From Xylaria sp. FL1777 (lineage: Eukaryota; Ascomycota; Sordariomycetes; Xylariales; Xylariaceae): a stretch of 64,000 bases of DNA. Below are positions 10,406 to 22,956 of this stretch, one piece after another. A program made the translations under genes and the position numbers. Each line of letters opens with the position of its first letter. Positions within the stretch are counted from its first letter, which is position 1. Under the pieces are notes generated by a model. That model did no database searches. It saw only the letters and a list, made by a program, of their open reading frames with translations, and had not been told where the DNA came from. The stretch is from positions 19,284 to 83,283 of the forward strand of contig MU400693.1 in assembly GCA_022578965.1 (NCBI GenBank). Reading direction: 5' to 3'.

Positions 10406-12874
10406 TGTAAATTATGGTAGTCCTTCTGATATATGGAGAGTGAATTTGAGCTCGAATATTGAAGTTATTGTAGTAGTTATTGTTGGCAAGTGATATGCGT
10501 CCAAAATCCTACGGCAGAAACTCAGGGTTAGCTTTATTCAAGTAAAAGCCTCCAATCTCACCAGTTCATTGGAAGATTTGAACCATATTCCTAAAATGAA
10601 GTCGAACCTTTTGGCGATACCTGATAGTCTGTTAGTAACAATATGGTGTATTGATGTCCACGAAAACTGTTCTAGAAGGAACTCACAAGCGCTTCCTAGT
10701 AACTAGCTTGGAAAACTCTGTCGTTGTTTCTCATCCCAGGTGGTCGAAGTCGAAATGTCGGGAATTCTTTTGGGCTTTTATAACCCAGATTAAGGTGGCA
10801 AAGTTGTCGTTGGCAAGGAGAAAGGTTTTATCTGTATAACGGGAAATTCCAAGCCAACTTACGTAGGCCGTTTGCCAGCCTGTGACATGGTTTGTATCGT
10901 TGGAGGCGGTGACACAGGATACGAGTGCTCGTATTCAGGATAAAAACATTCTTTGGATACGTAGGCATGTGGTACTCTATTGGAAACCTCTAGGTCTAAT
11001 AATTACAAGCTCTTGCAAACAGGCACCTCCACGAATGACCAATCTGGGGAAGATCATAGCCTTTGAACTTTTAACTCATATTTTCATTCTTATCAAAGGT
11101 CCAGTTTAGCCAATGTATAATTCTGAGCGATAGCATGACTTTCCAAGTAGCCAAAAGGTAGCTTTCACGCATTTACGTGTGCTTTACTTATTCTATCTCA
11201 AGTTATTTCTCATTAGTAATATGGTTTTGTTGAGGACAGAGGAGTAGTTATATGTACTTAGATAAACCAACGGCATGTGGCTATGGAGTGCTGCAATAAC
11301 AAATTACAAACAAGGGCTCTGCATGAAGTTAATGTCTACTCGCAAAAATATTGTAAATCCCTTGACGAACACCAACTTTGGCCACTTTTACCTATTGCTA
11401 CCCGTTCTAAACAAAGGGGCAAACATGAATTCCTTCGTACAACTACTACGCAAAGACGCTTCAAGTTTGTTTCTATCTCTTTTGTTCCATCAGTGAATCT
11501 TCTACTTGTTACATTAATTGATTGTTAAGGTAGCACTAGTTACAACACACGAGGGATCTGCCACCGGGCACAGGGAGAGTTCTGGATATAATAGTTGGTA
11601 TTTGGTCCATAAGATACTTATGGACCTTTACACAACAACAATAATTTGTTGCCTATTCTGTGTATGTTTGATGATTGAGTCGGTGTGTTTATACATATGG
11701 CAAGTAACAGTCATTAGCAGACATAGAACACCTAGGTAACCACAAAATTAACAACCCGTTTGCATAGCTAATCATTGATTGTTAACAAACAATAATTTTT
11801 ATTTATCTAATAAATTCCATCTTTAGTATCATAATGTTGAAAAATATTTCCTTGAATATTTTAATCACTGTTCCTTACTTTATTTTCCGTTTGCAGACAT
11901 TTGAGAAGATCAGGGCAGATCTGAAACAGAGTAAATTCGATAGCAGATACTCTGTACCACTATCTACTAAGGGAAAACAAAGTAGTTGAATAACTGTATG
12001 AGAATTAATTATTACTGTGTAAACAAACGACTAGGTGCAAGGCAGTCTAAAGTTCTATATAATCATATAAGGCCAATACCGGGGTTCATGTAGCCCGGGT
12101 GGGTGATTGCAGAATATAGCGTATCAGGGGCATTGACAACTAACACATGTGTTAAGCCAATTGGCTTTTCATATTCTCTGGCTGAAGATTTAAAGAGAAT
12201 CCCGAATTATTCTGGATAAGTAACGAACTATTGTCGTCACGCCAATGCTTACATAAGGCATGAGACGACTGAGACATTACGGAAATATACTCAAGCGTAG
12301 AATACTTTTCATCACCGTTAATACATTAGGAGCGAACCATTTCAGTCACAAAAAGACAGTCTAAATGAGTATTAATGTCTAGAGTAGTTAAACTAATACT
12401 AAAACAGTTATTACTTCTAAAGTCTCTATGCCCTGCCGTCAAGCTTCACATGTATGGGAGGACAGCTTCTTCTAGAATCGCCACGTTGACGACTATGTTT
12501 ACGCCGATTTATTAAGATGGATAGATTCATTTTCTAATTTCGCTACCACGACTCATCTCAGATCTTATCCTGTCAGTGCGGGGATTTTCCTAACGAGATG
12601 TTAAGTTATACCGGCGTAATAAATGATGTTGCAATTCCATCTCCAACCGTGACGTAAAGGTTTCGCAAAATCGACTACATCATCCGCTATGATTCGACTG
12701 AGGATACGATTCACCCCGCGGGTTATTTGGCTACGAGAATAGCCTGTAATGCCAACGCCTGAATAGACCCTGTTGGATTCCCAGTGCTTCATATACCCCT
12801 GAGCGCGCCGACGAGAATTTTGAAATGCTTTACTTCCAAGAATACGAAACTTTCCGTATTCCACCAGCGTCAAA
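10406..12874. other. Long intergenic stretch with at most a weak coding relic
   Basis: About 2.5 kb without a supported gene. The plus-strand frames at 10651-11109 and 11275-11739 are short, overlapping and not protein-like. On the minus strand 10934-10731 is open for 67 codons (containing GWQTAYVSWLGISRYTDKTF and LLANDNFATLIWVIKAQ) but has no start and no family match, so it is recorded only as a possible relic. The right half, especially 11.7-12.1 kb, is more AT-rich. The last few hundred bases would hold the promoter of the gene at 12875. Confidence 0.4.
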
Positions 12875-13804
12875 ATGTATTCGCGCAACGTGGTAGGGGT
12901 GTTGTCATTCGCCACGTTGGCTCTGGCAGCATGCACTCGTGAATTTCTCAAGGATGCAACAGACCAATACCTCGCAGCCCAAACAAAGGGGTCTAGCAAC
13001 GAGCTCGCATCCCTTGCAGCGTCGAATCTCACCTATACGGAGAATGAGGTGAAGATGAGCCTGGACCGGAGCGTGCTGACGGAGGCGATCAAAATGGACC
13101 ACAACCGCTCGACCTTCGACACCGTCCAGTGCGCTACATTCACCGAGATCATCGCGGCCACCAACATTCACCAGTACGTGATCGGCACGCGCATGGAGTT
13201 TAATGCCAACAACAGTAAGATTTCGAAAATGGAGTCCATCGTCACGGACCGCGGGGACTGGGCTTTCAACGCTACGGGGTACCTGTACTGGGACTCGCTC
13301 GAGAACTGGGACCCGATTCCGGCGGAGAAGCAGGACTCGCGTGAGGTGATCCAGGCTGCCGGAGACGCCTACTTCGACCGGTTCAAGAACGAGAGCGTCG
13401 TGGTCCCCTTTGGCGTGCCGTGCTCTCGCCTTGAAGGCGGTGCCTCTACCGCGCCGCTCAACATGACTGGGGATTCGTGTACAGCTGCCGGGCTCCCTTC
13501 AACCCTGGTTGTCACGAATCGCCGTTATGTGATCGATCAGGAGATGGGTACTGTTGATATTTTCCTTGGATTTCCGGGGTTAGATAGGTCGCAAGGTATG
13601 GACACGATGCCCGATAGCCATGTGTTCAGGGTTGAGTCGGGAAAGATTCGCTATATTCATACCGTTTCGTCATGTGTTGAAGCTGGCTGCGGGCTCGACG
13701 GTGTTGGTCCTCCACAAAAGGTTCGGTCACTTCCCGCGTCTTGGAAGCCAAGAGTTCCTCTTCGTTATGACTTGGCTCGGAAGAAGCGCGGTGCTAAATA
13801 CTGA
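12875..13804 (+). CDS. Secreted DUF8021-domain protein, 309 aa
   Basis: Fungal secreted protein of the DUF8021 type; molecular function of the family unknown. The N-terminus is a signal peptide (hydrophobic VVGVLSFATLALAA, likely cut just before Cys20), which supports ATG at 12875. The mature part follows the family pattern: FLKDATDQYLAAQ, LTYTENE, DTVQCATFTEI, YVIGTRMEF, SIVTDRGDWAFNATGYLYW, ENWDPIP, SREVIQAAGDAYFDRF, VPFGVPCSRLEGG, TNRRYVIDQEMGTVDIFLGF, DSHVFRVESGKIRYIHTVSSC. Cysteines are at 20, 86, 183, 202, 267 and 272, probably in disulfides. Six N-glycosylation sequons occur (N51, N77, N112, N132, N172, N196). After Cys272 there is an extra ~37-residue basic tail (ending ARKKRGAKY) that looks less typical and could come from a frame extension. 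The gene is intronless and clearly more GC-rich than both flanks. Confidence 0.88.
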   Translation: MYSRNVVGVLSFATLALAACTREFLKDATDQYLAAQTKGSSNELASLAASNLTYTENEVKMSLDRSVLTEAIKMDHNRSTFDTVQCATFTEIIAATNIHQYVIGTRMEFNANNSKISKMESIVTDRGDWAFNATGYLYWDSLENWDPIPAEKQDSREVIQAAGDAYFDRFKNESVVVPFGVPCSRLEGGASTAPLNMTGDSCTAAGLPSTLVVTNRRYVIDQEMGTVDIFLGFPGLDRSQGMDTMPDSHVFRVESGKIRYIHTVSSCVEAGCGLDGVGPPQKVRSLPASWKPRVPLRYDLARKKRGAKY

Positions 13805-14194
13805 GAATTCCTCTGTAGTCTGAATGACAACTTAAACCCTTGCTCAAAAGCTTGTAATATTACCCCTTTATTTAGTCTGAAGGTCAAAACAGCTTAACAG
13901 GGTTGCGAGTGTCTGTAGATAAATCTAATTAGCGTGGGACCTTGTCGTTCTCAGATATTTTAACATGTCGCACGAATCAACGAGACCTGCTTACATTTCA
14001 CAACATCTACGATTTAATTAGAATATAATGATCGTCCTTCTATTGACAAAATAAAAGAGAGGAGTGGCCCGGACAGAACCAAACCCGACATCTAATTAAC
14101 GTACTTAGAATCTCCATGTCTTTGCTACCCGATTCCCTGATCTCTCTGTTCGAACCGCTTAACAACACAGACTAACATCAAAGAGAGCGGACCT
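13805..14194. other. 3' flank of the DUF8021 gene, no gene seen
   Basis: About 390 bases of moderately AT-rich sequence with no reading frame worth calling. It would include the 3' untranslated region and terminator of the gene ending at 13804. Confidence 0.45.
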
Positions 14195-14769
14195 CTACTT
14201 AATTGCTCTTACCAAGGACCCCTTCGTCACTGATCTGTGGGAAACTTCGTCCTTGGCATTGTAGAGGATACTTACCTTAACCAATGACCGCTGAAGAAAA
14301 GGCGCGATGTTGCAGATACATAGTCGTGTCATCATCCACAAGCATGGAAGTCTCTGGAGAGAAAATGTGACTGAGTATAATCCCAAAGAGACTTCTCCCA
14401 GAGCAGAAGAAGAAGCACCATCCGGGAGACGCCTGTTCCAGCGAAGTCGGCGGCAGCAGAGCTCTATGTTCCGGATGGACTTTGCAACGAAGCGACATTT
14501 CTGGTCGTTGTTGATGCTTTCGTTGCGGGATTTGATGACGCCTGTGTGGCGCAAGGAGAAGGTTCTGACTACAATCAATACTACTCTTGCTGCGGTCGTG
14601 ATGTAGCCAGACCATGACGTTGACGTTGAGATAAAGACTCCGCGCAGGTTTGAGAGTATGAAGTAGATTCTCGCATCTTTGCGCTGAGTATACGATATTT
14701 GAGCCCAATATCTCGCAAAGGGCGAGAGAATCCAGGTGATATTTTAGTACTAATAACGTAGCTAGCCAA
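14195..14769. other. Region of overlapping open frames on both strands, unresolved
   Basis: Between 14195 and 14769 several frames of 60-143 codons overlap: minus 14277-14708, minus 14195-14578 and minus 14581-14769, and plus 14307-14606 (starting MLQIHSRVIIHKHG, ending INTTLAAVVM). GC content is raised compared with its flanks, which fits a former coding exon. None of the translations shows a recognised domain, and the antisense frames cannot all be real. It may be the last remnant of a gene at the edge of the AT-rich block. Confidence 0.2.
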
Positions 14770-14974
14770 ATAGTAAGTTTTGGCTTGCTTGGTTTGGGGA
14801 TATGGCGTGATTATATAGATCTCTTATGCTGCTCTTTGTACATTGTAAAGCCTTTGTAGTGAAAGTTCTTCAATGGTCGAATTAACACGGCATAATAGTT
14901 AAGCTAACCACCCCTGCCACGGGCCATCCCCTCGTGGGCCACTTTGCCCACCTAATACCACCAGTTAATTAAAG
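14770..14974. other. Transition zone to the AT-rich block
   Basis: Ordinary sequence ends here. A short GC-rich spot at 14909-14952 (clusters of CCCC, GGGCC and GCCCACC) comes immediately before the drop to about 80% A+T. No terminal inverted repeat or target-site duplication could be identified at the junction. Confidence 0.5.
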
Positions 14975-15236
14975 CCCAATTTTTTAACAAATTAGCTTAA
15001 AATAGCTAGTTTTCTGCGTTTTTTATTAATATACAGTTTTTAGCTTTTATATTGTTTTTTTTAATAGCTTTTTTAGCTAAAACTAAAGTTTTTAGCATGT
15101 TATAATTACTAGCTTTATTATTATAAACTATTTTATTTTTTAGCTTTTGTTTTATTTGCTAAATATTTGCTATATAAACTAGCTATTAATTTAATAAAAG
15201 CTTTACTTTTTTTTGCTTTTAGCTAAAGGTTTTTTG

Positions 15237-15275
15237 CATTACGAAGTAATGAGAAAGAAAACCTTACGTTAACGT
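15237..15275. repeat. Two short palindromes near the block edge
   Basis: CATTAC-GAA-GTAATG at 15237-15251 is an inverted repeat with 6-bp arms. The perfect palindrome ACGTTAACGT follows at 15266-15275, and an A-rich tract comes after it. They lie about 270 bases inside the AT-rich block and keep more C/G than their surroundings. They could be the end of a former element, but no partner end was found. Confidence 0.3.
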
Positions 15276-15430
15276 TATAATAAGTAAAACAAAGTAAAAC
15301 AATAAAATAAAAAATTAAAGATAAAAAAAAAAGAAAAACGCAGTAGCTTAATGCGGTTAGTTTTTTTAAAAAAGGTTAATTATGTACTTTGTAATTTTAA
15401 GCGCTTTAGTTAGCTATAAATAAGCGCACA

Positions 15431-15482
15431 AAATTAAATTTCCAAAACAATTCAAAAAATTAAATTTCCAAAACAATTTAAA
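15431..15482. repeat. Tandem duplication, 26-bp unit, two copies
   Basis: The unit AAATTAAATTTCCAAAACAA with its continuation is present at 15431 and 15457. The copies differ where the first has TTCAAA and the second TTTAAA, a TC-to-TT difference. Confidence 0.7.
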
Positions 15483-15541
15483 ACACAAAAAAAACACATA
15501 AACAATTTAAAGGTTTAAAAAGTAAAAATATAACGCATAAT

Positions 15542-15618
15542 AAAAAAAGCAGCATTAGTTCTAAACAAAGCGCAAGTTCTAAAAACTAACATAATTAAAA
15601 TTTTTAATGTAGCTTTTA
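15542..15618 (+). repeat. Direct repeat, copy 1 (partner at 15715-15790)
   Basis: About 76 bases, beginning at an A run before GCAGCATTAGTTCTAAAC, recur at 15715 in the same orientation. The differences are mostly transitions, including three TC/TT sites (for example AGTTCT against AGTTTT). Confidence 0.7.
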
Positions 15619-15704
15619 TTTATTGCAGCTTTTATTTATTTACTGCAGCTTTTATTTATTATAGCTTTTATTTACTGCAGCTTTTATTTATTGCAGCTTT
15701 TATA
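15609..15704 (+). repeat. Short tandem array of TGCAGCTTTTATTTAT-type units
   Basis: Five to six units around AGCTTTTATTTAT are separated by TGC, TACTGC or TAT variants. The array lies exactly between the two copies of the direct repeat at 15542 and 15715. Confidence 0.75.
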
Positions 15705-15714
15705 TTTTTAAAGC

Positions 15715-15790
15715 AAAAAAAGCAGCGTTAATTTTAAACAAAGCGCAAGTTTTAATAACTAGCATAACTAAAATTTCTATTATAGCTTTT
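15715..15790 (+). repeat. Direct repeat, copy 2 (partner at 15542-15618)
   Basis: Second copy of the ~76-bp repeat, with GCAGCGTTAATTTTAAAC in place of GCAGCATTAGTTCTAAAC. Its context again runs into AGCTTTTA. Confidence 0.7.
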
Positions 15791-16635
15791 AACCTTTTTT
15801 TATATAAACAAAATTCCGCTTTAGCAACTACTAAAAATTATATTATTTTTTAGCTGCACTAAGGTTTTTTAGCTATTTTAAATTTTTAAACAATAAACAA
15901 TATTTTTACTTTAACTTATAAAAACAAATCTTATTTTTAAACAAGTTGCTTTAACTAAGCTATAACGCTTTATAATAAAACTTTGTTTAAATTTTATTTA
16001 CTTTTTAGCACTAAGCAAGTTTATATTTTTTACTTAAGAAGTATTTTTTTTAATAATAGCTTTTAATAAAATTAATCTTTAAATTTAAGTTGCATTAAAA
16101 GCAAAAAAAAATAACTTGTTTAAATAAAACAACATAGTTATTACATTACTATTTTTAACTTTAACTTAACTTACTTTTTATTATAAAAAATTTGTTTTTT
16201 TAGCTTTAAAAAAAAATAAAAAGCATACTATTGCTACTTTTTTTAATTTATTAAAAGCTTAAAAAAAAAACAAAAACTATATTAAGTTTAATTTAAACTA
16301 TTTTTTAATATATCTTAATATATATTAATAATAGTAATTTTTTTAATAAGCTTTAATTTTTTTAGCATTTTTTATTTAGAAGTATTAAATGTATATATTT
16401 TAACAGCGTTTTTTAATATAAAAATAAAAAGTTTTATTTTTGCAAAATCTTGTTTTTTAAACTATTAATAAGTAATTATAGCAAATCTAACAATTTTATA
16501 AATAATTAAATTTAAATTATATTTAAGCTTAACATAAATATTAATAAAAAAGTTTACTATTAATTAAAATTATTTATGCTTAAATATTAAAAATTCTATT
16601 AACTATTTTTATAAGTTATAAACCTTACTAAATAT

Positions 16636-16756
16636 ATTATTAATTATTTTTTTTATTAATTATTTTATTAATTATTTTATTAATTATTTTATTAATTATT
16701 TTATTTTATTAATTATTTTATTATTAATTATTTTATTAATTATTTTATTAATTATT
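16636..16756. repeat. Minisatellite of ATTAATTATTTT units
   Basis: About nine near-identical 12-bp units of ATTAATTATTTT with a few length variants (an extra ATTTT or ATT). Confidence 0.85.
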
Positions 16757-18530
16757 GTAAGTATTACTGCAATTATAGCTAATATGCTATTTTTAACAAT
16801 TTTAAATCTTGATTTAGCATATAAATAATGTTTATGCATTAATTTTTAATAACGTTTGCAAAATAGCATTTTGCTAACTATACTACAAACTTTTAAAAGG
16901 CTTTTATTATAAACATTAATTATATTTTTAAACAAACAAATAGCTTTAACTAAAAAATCTTATTTTAGCACTACATTTAGCAAAAAGTAAAAACTTTTAA
17001 TTATTATTAATAAAACTTAGCTTTAAATATTTTTTTAGCTTTTAAAAAAAGTACTATATTAAAAACTATTGTTATATTTTATGTTTATAAATTATTTTTT
17101 TTTATATAGCTTTTAAAGAGCTTTTAAAGCTAGCTTTAAAAATAGTACTGCTGCAAAAAAGCATTTAAAGCTATTTTTTTGCTTATAAGCCTACAAAAAA
17201 AACAAAAATAATGTTTTTGTTTTTTTTATATTTTTTAGCTTTTTTATAATTGCTTTTATTTATTACTACTACAACAACTTAAAAAATAAAAAAATTTAAA
17301 TAGTTGCTTTAATAAAACGCTATAAAATTATTAATATATTTTTGCTTAGTAATTATTTTAAAAACTTATTATATTAATTTTTTATAGTTTATTTTTGCAC
17401 TAAGTTAAAGTAAAACATATAGCTAATAGTACTTTTTGCTTACAATTTTTTTAACGCTATTTTTAAAGTTCTTTTGTAGTTTGCTTATATATATATTTTT
17501 ATGCTATTTTTTTGTTACTACTACTGTAATTTTTTTTATATGCTATTTTTTAGCTTTTAGTTTTCTGTTTTTTTTTTATTTTTGCTTTTTTTGCTTATAT
17601 TTATAAGCTTTGTTCTGTAGCATTTAATTGCTTTTTGTTTTTTTTTTTTTATGTTTTTAGTTCTTAATATTTTTATAATACTTACGCTAATAAAAAAAAA
17701 AAAAAACAAACCGTTTAAAGCTTTTATTGCTTTATTAAGCTTATGCTTAGCTTAATATATTAAACATACTATTGCTAAATTATTGCTTTTTTTTTATAAT
17801 ATAAATAAGCTTTAAAACTATATTATAAAGCTAATAATAATTATAAACTTTAAGTGCTTTATTTATTAAAAAAAAAAACACGTAGTATTAATAATTAAGT
17901 AAAAAATAATAAATAGCATAAATAAACTTATAACTAAGCTTGCAGCTTGCTTAATAAGAATTTTTTTTAAAAGTAGCACTATAGCATAAAGCTATATTAA
18001 TACTTAATAGTATTTTTACTAAGCATACTAATGATTTATTTTATATTAAACCTTTGTATTTTTTTTTGTTTTTTTTACTATAATTACTATGCTTAATACT
18101 ACTTTATTTACTGCTTATATTTTTATAGTTATTACTTTTTTTTTGCTTTTAATTAAAATAAAATTAAATTATATTTATTACTACAATAAAAAAAATAATA
18201 ACGTTTATTTTTAAGTAAAATACTTATGCTAGCTAAAAAGCTAGCTATAGTAATAATAACCTTAGTAAATATTCTTTTAGCTATAGCTACTTTTTTTTTT
18301 TAAACAATGCTTATTTTTTGCTATTTACTTATTTTAAGGGCACTTATTTTAAAAAAAGCTAAATTTAGTGCTAATATATTTTTTCCTTAAATAATAAAAT
18401 ATTATAGCATAAAGTAAAACTAGTTAAAAAAACTAAATTCTAGCTTTTTTTATACTTATTTATACTAAAAATATTAGCAAAAACTTCTTTAGTACTAATT
18501 TATGCATTTTTTTATTTATTTTTTCTTTAT

Positions 18531-18604
18531 ATATATTTTTTATATATATTTTTATATATAAATATGCATTTTTATATATATATATATATATATAAAAATA
18601 TATG

Positions 18605-18652
<48 letters not shown>
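18531..18652. repeat. TA microsatellite
   Basis: Long (TA)n runs interrupted by TTTT and GCAT. The longest uninterrupted run is at about 18609-18650. Confidence 0.9.
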
Positions 18653-18654
<2 letters not shown>

Positions 18655-21054
18655 CTTATTTATTTAATAAGGTTTTATTTTTTTGCTTTACTTATTTTTT
18701 TTTACTAGATTTTATACTATATTATTTATTACATATTATTTAATATTATATTTTCTGATTTTTTGCAACAACGTTTTAGTAATATTTACTGCTTTTATTT
18801 AACTATTTTTTTTAATATTTCTGCTGTTTTTTTATTTACTAGTGCAATAAAATATATAGCTATAAAACAAGCTAAGTAAATATATAACTTTAGTATATTT
18901 TTTTGCTGCTGATTTTATATTACAAAACTATTTTTTTTTCTTAAGCAAGTACGCTATATTTTAAATTTTTTTTTTTTTATTAAACTAGTTTTTTTTGCTA
19001 AATATTTTGTTTTATTGTATTAAAACATTTACTTTATGCTAATTAAACTTATTAGCAAATGCTAAAATAAAAATATGCTATTATATAATTTTAATTACTT
19101 TTATAGCTTTATTACTAGTTTTGCTTTTTTTTTTACTTATATATATTTATACTTTTATACTTATATATTTAAATACTAAGTTTTTTTTCTTTTTTTTTTT
19201 TTACTTAAGCATATACTTATATACTTTTTTTTTTTTAAATATTTTTTAATATTATACTTTGCTGCTTATATGTTTTTTTAAACAACTTTTTTATACTACG
19301 CAACTTATAAAAATAATATTTTTTAACTTTTGCTAAGAAATATTGCTAGCGTTTATATATAACAAATGCTTTTAAGCTTACATATTTAAAGCAAAAGTGC
19401 TTTTGTTTATTAGCAACTAAAATAACAACTATATTTAAAAAGTTATAATGCTTATAATATGCTAATAAAGCTAGCTAAGCTAAAAGTAAAAACATAAGCT
19501 TATATTTTTAATATATTTAAGTATTAAAAACTAATTGCTGTTTTTTATAGCTTTAAAATTTAAGCAAGCTTTTTTAGCTTAGCTTTTATGTTTTAAAAAT
19601 ATAACTTTTTTACTAGCTATATTTTATAACGTAATGCTAATAGTATACTTAATGTAACTTATATATATAAAACTATTTAAACTATTATATATTGCTTAGC
19701 TTTTAAAGTTTAATAGCGTAGCATTAATACTTTATAATTTTTTGCTAAATTTTTTATAGCTTATATAAACTAAAAACAAAAACTAAAGCTAATTTTTATA
19801 AAAAGCACGTTTTATGCCTGCTTTAGCTTTGTTTAATTTACTGCTAATTAATACTTTTAAAACTTTATAGCTTAAATAAATAAAAACTTTAATAATGCAT
19901 TATTAGTAATACTTTTTTATATAACTATTACTTTTTTTGCTTGCTATATTAATAATTTATTGCTTTTTTTAAATATTTGCTAGCTAAGCTATTTTAAATT
20001 TACTAATATTTAATTTTTTATATATTATAACTTTTAAAACGTTATTATATATTTTAATTAAGCAACTTAAATGCTTTATTACTTGCTTAATAAGCTTACT
20101 TTGCTTTATAATTACTATTTAGTTATTTTTTAATATTTAGCTGCTATTATATATTTAATTACTGCTATATTTTTAATTAGCTAAATTTGTTTTATTTTTT
20201 ATAATTAATAGCTAAGCAAAGTAATTTTTTTTTATATATTATATACTATTAAAAAACATAGCTAACTAGGCTTTTTTTGTTAAGCTAAAGCAACTAAAGC
20301 TATTAATTATGTTTTGTTTTATTAGTTTAGTTTATTATTTGCTTTAGTTTTTATGCAAAAAAATGCATAAAAAAGGTAAAAAAAAGCAACAAAGTTAAGC
20401 AAGCTTTTAAACTATATTTGTTTTTATTTATAAGTTTATAAAACTTAGGAATTTTTAAAGCATATATACTAGTAGCACTAAGCAGCAAAAAAAATAAGCT
20501 AATTTTTTATACTACGTTATGTTTATTTTGTTTTTTACTAAAGCAAAAAACTATAAAATTAGCTTTTTTTATAATGTAATACTTACTTTTATTATTTATT
20601 TTTATTAAAAACTTATATATGCTAAAGTATTATGTAACTAAAAAGTTAATTTAGCGTTTTAAGTTTTATAAAAAACTATATTAGTTATTATATATTATAA
20701 CTATTTATTAAAGCAAACATATAATTATAAAGCTTTACTGCTAAATAGCTTTTTTTATATTATTTTATTGTTAATAGTATTATATATTTATTTTATTATT
20801 ATTTTATGTTTTGTTTTTTTTTTAATAGCTTTAAGTTAAAACTTTTGTAACTATAGCTTTTTTAAAACTTAAAACAATTTTTATATTACTAAAGTTAAAG
20901 CTATAGCGTTATACTTATAATTTACTATTTATTTTTTTTAATAGTAATTATATTTTTTATAAAAGCTTATTATATACTTAAAAACTTATAAAGTTTTTTT
21001 TTTTTAGTAAACTATATATTTTTAAACGCTTATGCTTTTTTATTTGTTTTTGTT

Positions 21055-21150
21055 TTTTTTTTAAAGCTTTATATACTTTATTAGTTTTTGTTCTTTTTTT
21101 AAAAGCTTTATATACTTTATTTATATTTTTGTTCTTTTTATAAAGCTTTT
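21055..21150 (+). repeat. Tandem repeat, 39-40-bp unit, about 2.5 copies
   Basis: AAAGCTTT followed by ATATACTTTATTA and TTTTTGTTCTTTTT recurs with starts at 21063, 21102 and 21142. The third copy is truncated or diverged. Confidence 0.7.
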
Positions 21151-22169
21151 TTTTTCTTTTTTAAGAAAGGTTTCTTACTATAATGTTGTTTTTTTTATAT
21201 GTTTTTATTATTATTATTTTTAAGAAAAAAAAATTAGTAGCACTATAATACCTTTTATAATTTATTTAGTTGCTTTTTTATTACGTTAGCTATTTTTAGG
21301 TCTTTTTTAGTTTATAGTAGTTTAGCTGCAAAGTTTTTTTATAGCTGCTTTTTTTTTTTTTGCAGTAAGTTATAACGCAGAACTATATGTTAAAAAGTTT
21401 TCTTTCTTTTTGCGCATTTGCAAAAAAGCGTAAAAAAGCTTAAAACTTTTTTTTTATATAAAAACGCCTTTAAACTTATTTTTCCAGTATATATTTATAT
21501 TATTATAGCTACTTTATGCTTTAATAGCTTATTATACTTTTTAAAAGCTTTATTTTTGCTAAATTTCTGTTTAGCTATAATTAAATAACTGCTGCTTGTT
21601 TTAGTTTAAATTTATATGCTTATTTATTTTTTTTTAAGTGTAATTCTAAGTTTTTTTTTTTTTAATTACTTTTTTAGCTAAAAGTCTAGTTTTAACATTA
21701 AATCTTTTTTAGTTATGCTTTTTTTATTACTTATAAGTTTGCCCTTAAGTTAATTCTTAGCTTTTTAAGTTTTTATATTTTAAATAAAAATTTCGATTTT
21801 TGCTATTGCTTATTAAATTAACTTTTTTATAGCTAAGCTTTTTATATAATGCTTACAAGCAGCAAAAAAATATTAGCTAGCTTGTTTTTATTAAAGCTTG
21901 CTTATTATATAAGCTAATAAGTAAGCTTTTTTGCTTTGCTTAATTATTTGCATTTTTTTTGCTTTAGCATAAAAAGTATTAATGTTTTTGTTTTTGTTTT
22001 TAATATAAAAGCTATATAAGCTTTAGCTTTTTTTTTTTGCTTTTTTTTATTAGCTGCTATACGTTTTTCTTTTTTTTTATCTTTCTTTAAAAAATATTTA
22101 TACTTTTAATTTTTTAAGGTTTATAGCAATATATAATTAAGTATTTTAATAGCTAAAACAGCAATACAT

Positions 22170-22476
22170 ATATTAAGTAAGTTAAGCTAGCTTACAACAT
22201 AAAAAAGCTTTAGCTTAAGTTTATTATTAATAGGTTTGCTTAAAATAATATGCTTTTTAATAATAAACGTGTTTATATTATATTTAAAAATTAAGCAAAT
22301 AAGCGTAAAAGCAAAGCTATTATTTAGCTTATAGTTTTAAAGCTTTAAAAAAAAAAATATTTTAACGTATAATTTTTATAAAGCAGTATGCATTATAATA
22401 GCGTTTATATATAGCTAATTATTTTTATGTAATTTTAAAATAGCAGCAAGTTGCATAAATATAATAATAGCTAATA
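22170..22476 (+). repeat. Dispersed direct repeat, copy A (partner at 24071)
   Basis: About 305 bases beginning near TAAGTTAAGCT align with 24071-24454 in the same orientation, 1901 bases apart. Shared anchors include CATAAAAAAGCTTTAGCTTA, TTTTTAATAATAAA and GCTTATAGTTTTAAAGCTTT. Most differences are C/T or G/A transitions. Confidence 0.75.
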
Positions 22477-22956
22477 TAATTAAACATTTAGTATTAAAGC
22501 ATAAAGCTATAAATATATTACATTAGCTACTTTTGCTTTATTAAACTTTTTTAATAATAATAAAAATAATAGCTTAAATAATAACGCTAAAACTTTTAGT
22601 AAGCATTTTATTATAAAAAAAGCTAAAGTTATAGCTATAATATTAACGCTTTAAAAAAATAACAGAAATATTACTGCTTTTAGCTATACTTTTATAAAAA
22701 TAGTTATTAGTACTGTTATTATTATAGTAGCTTTTTAAGCTATAAATGCTTTTATTTTTAGTAATAATATAAGCATTTTAGCTATATTATTTTTTAGCAA
22801 AATGTTTAACTATAAAGCTTAAATAAGTATTGTTTATAGCATATAATATTATTTTTAAGCTACTAAACTTATTACTAACTTAACGTTTATAAAAAAAAAG
22901 TTTAAAACTAGCATAAATCTTTTTTTTAGCTTTATAAATAGTTATAGTTTTAATAA

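Noticed and set aside
12601..13032. 143-codon minus-strand frame antisense to the DUF8021 gene start
   Set aside because: It overlaps the signal-peptide region of a well-supported plus-strand gene and shows no domain; a shadow frame.
14909..14952. GC-rich spot at the block edge as a hairpin or boundary element
   Set aside because: The possible stem arms do not pair well enough by eye to support a specific structure; kept only as part of the edge description.
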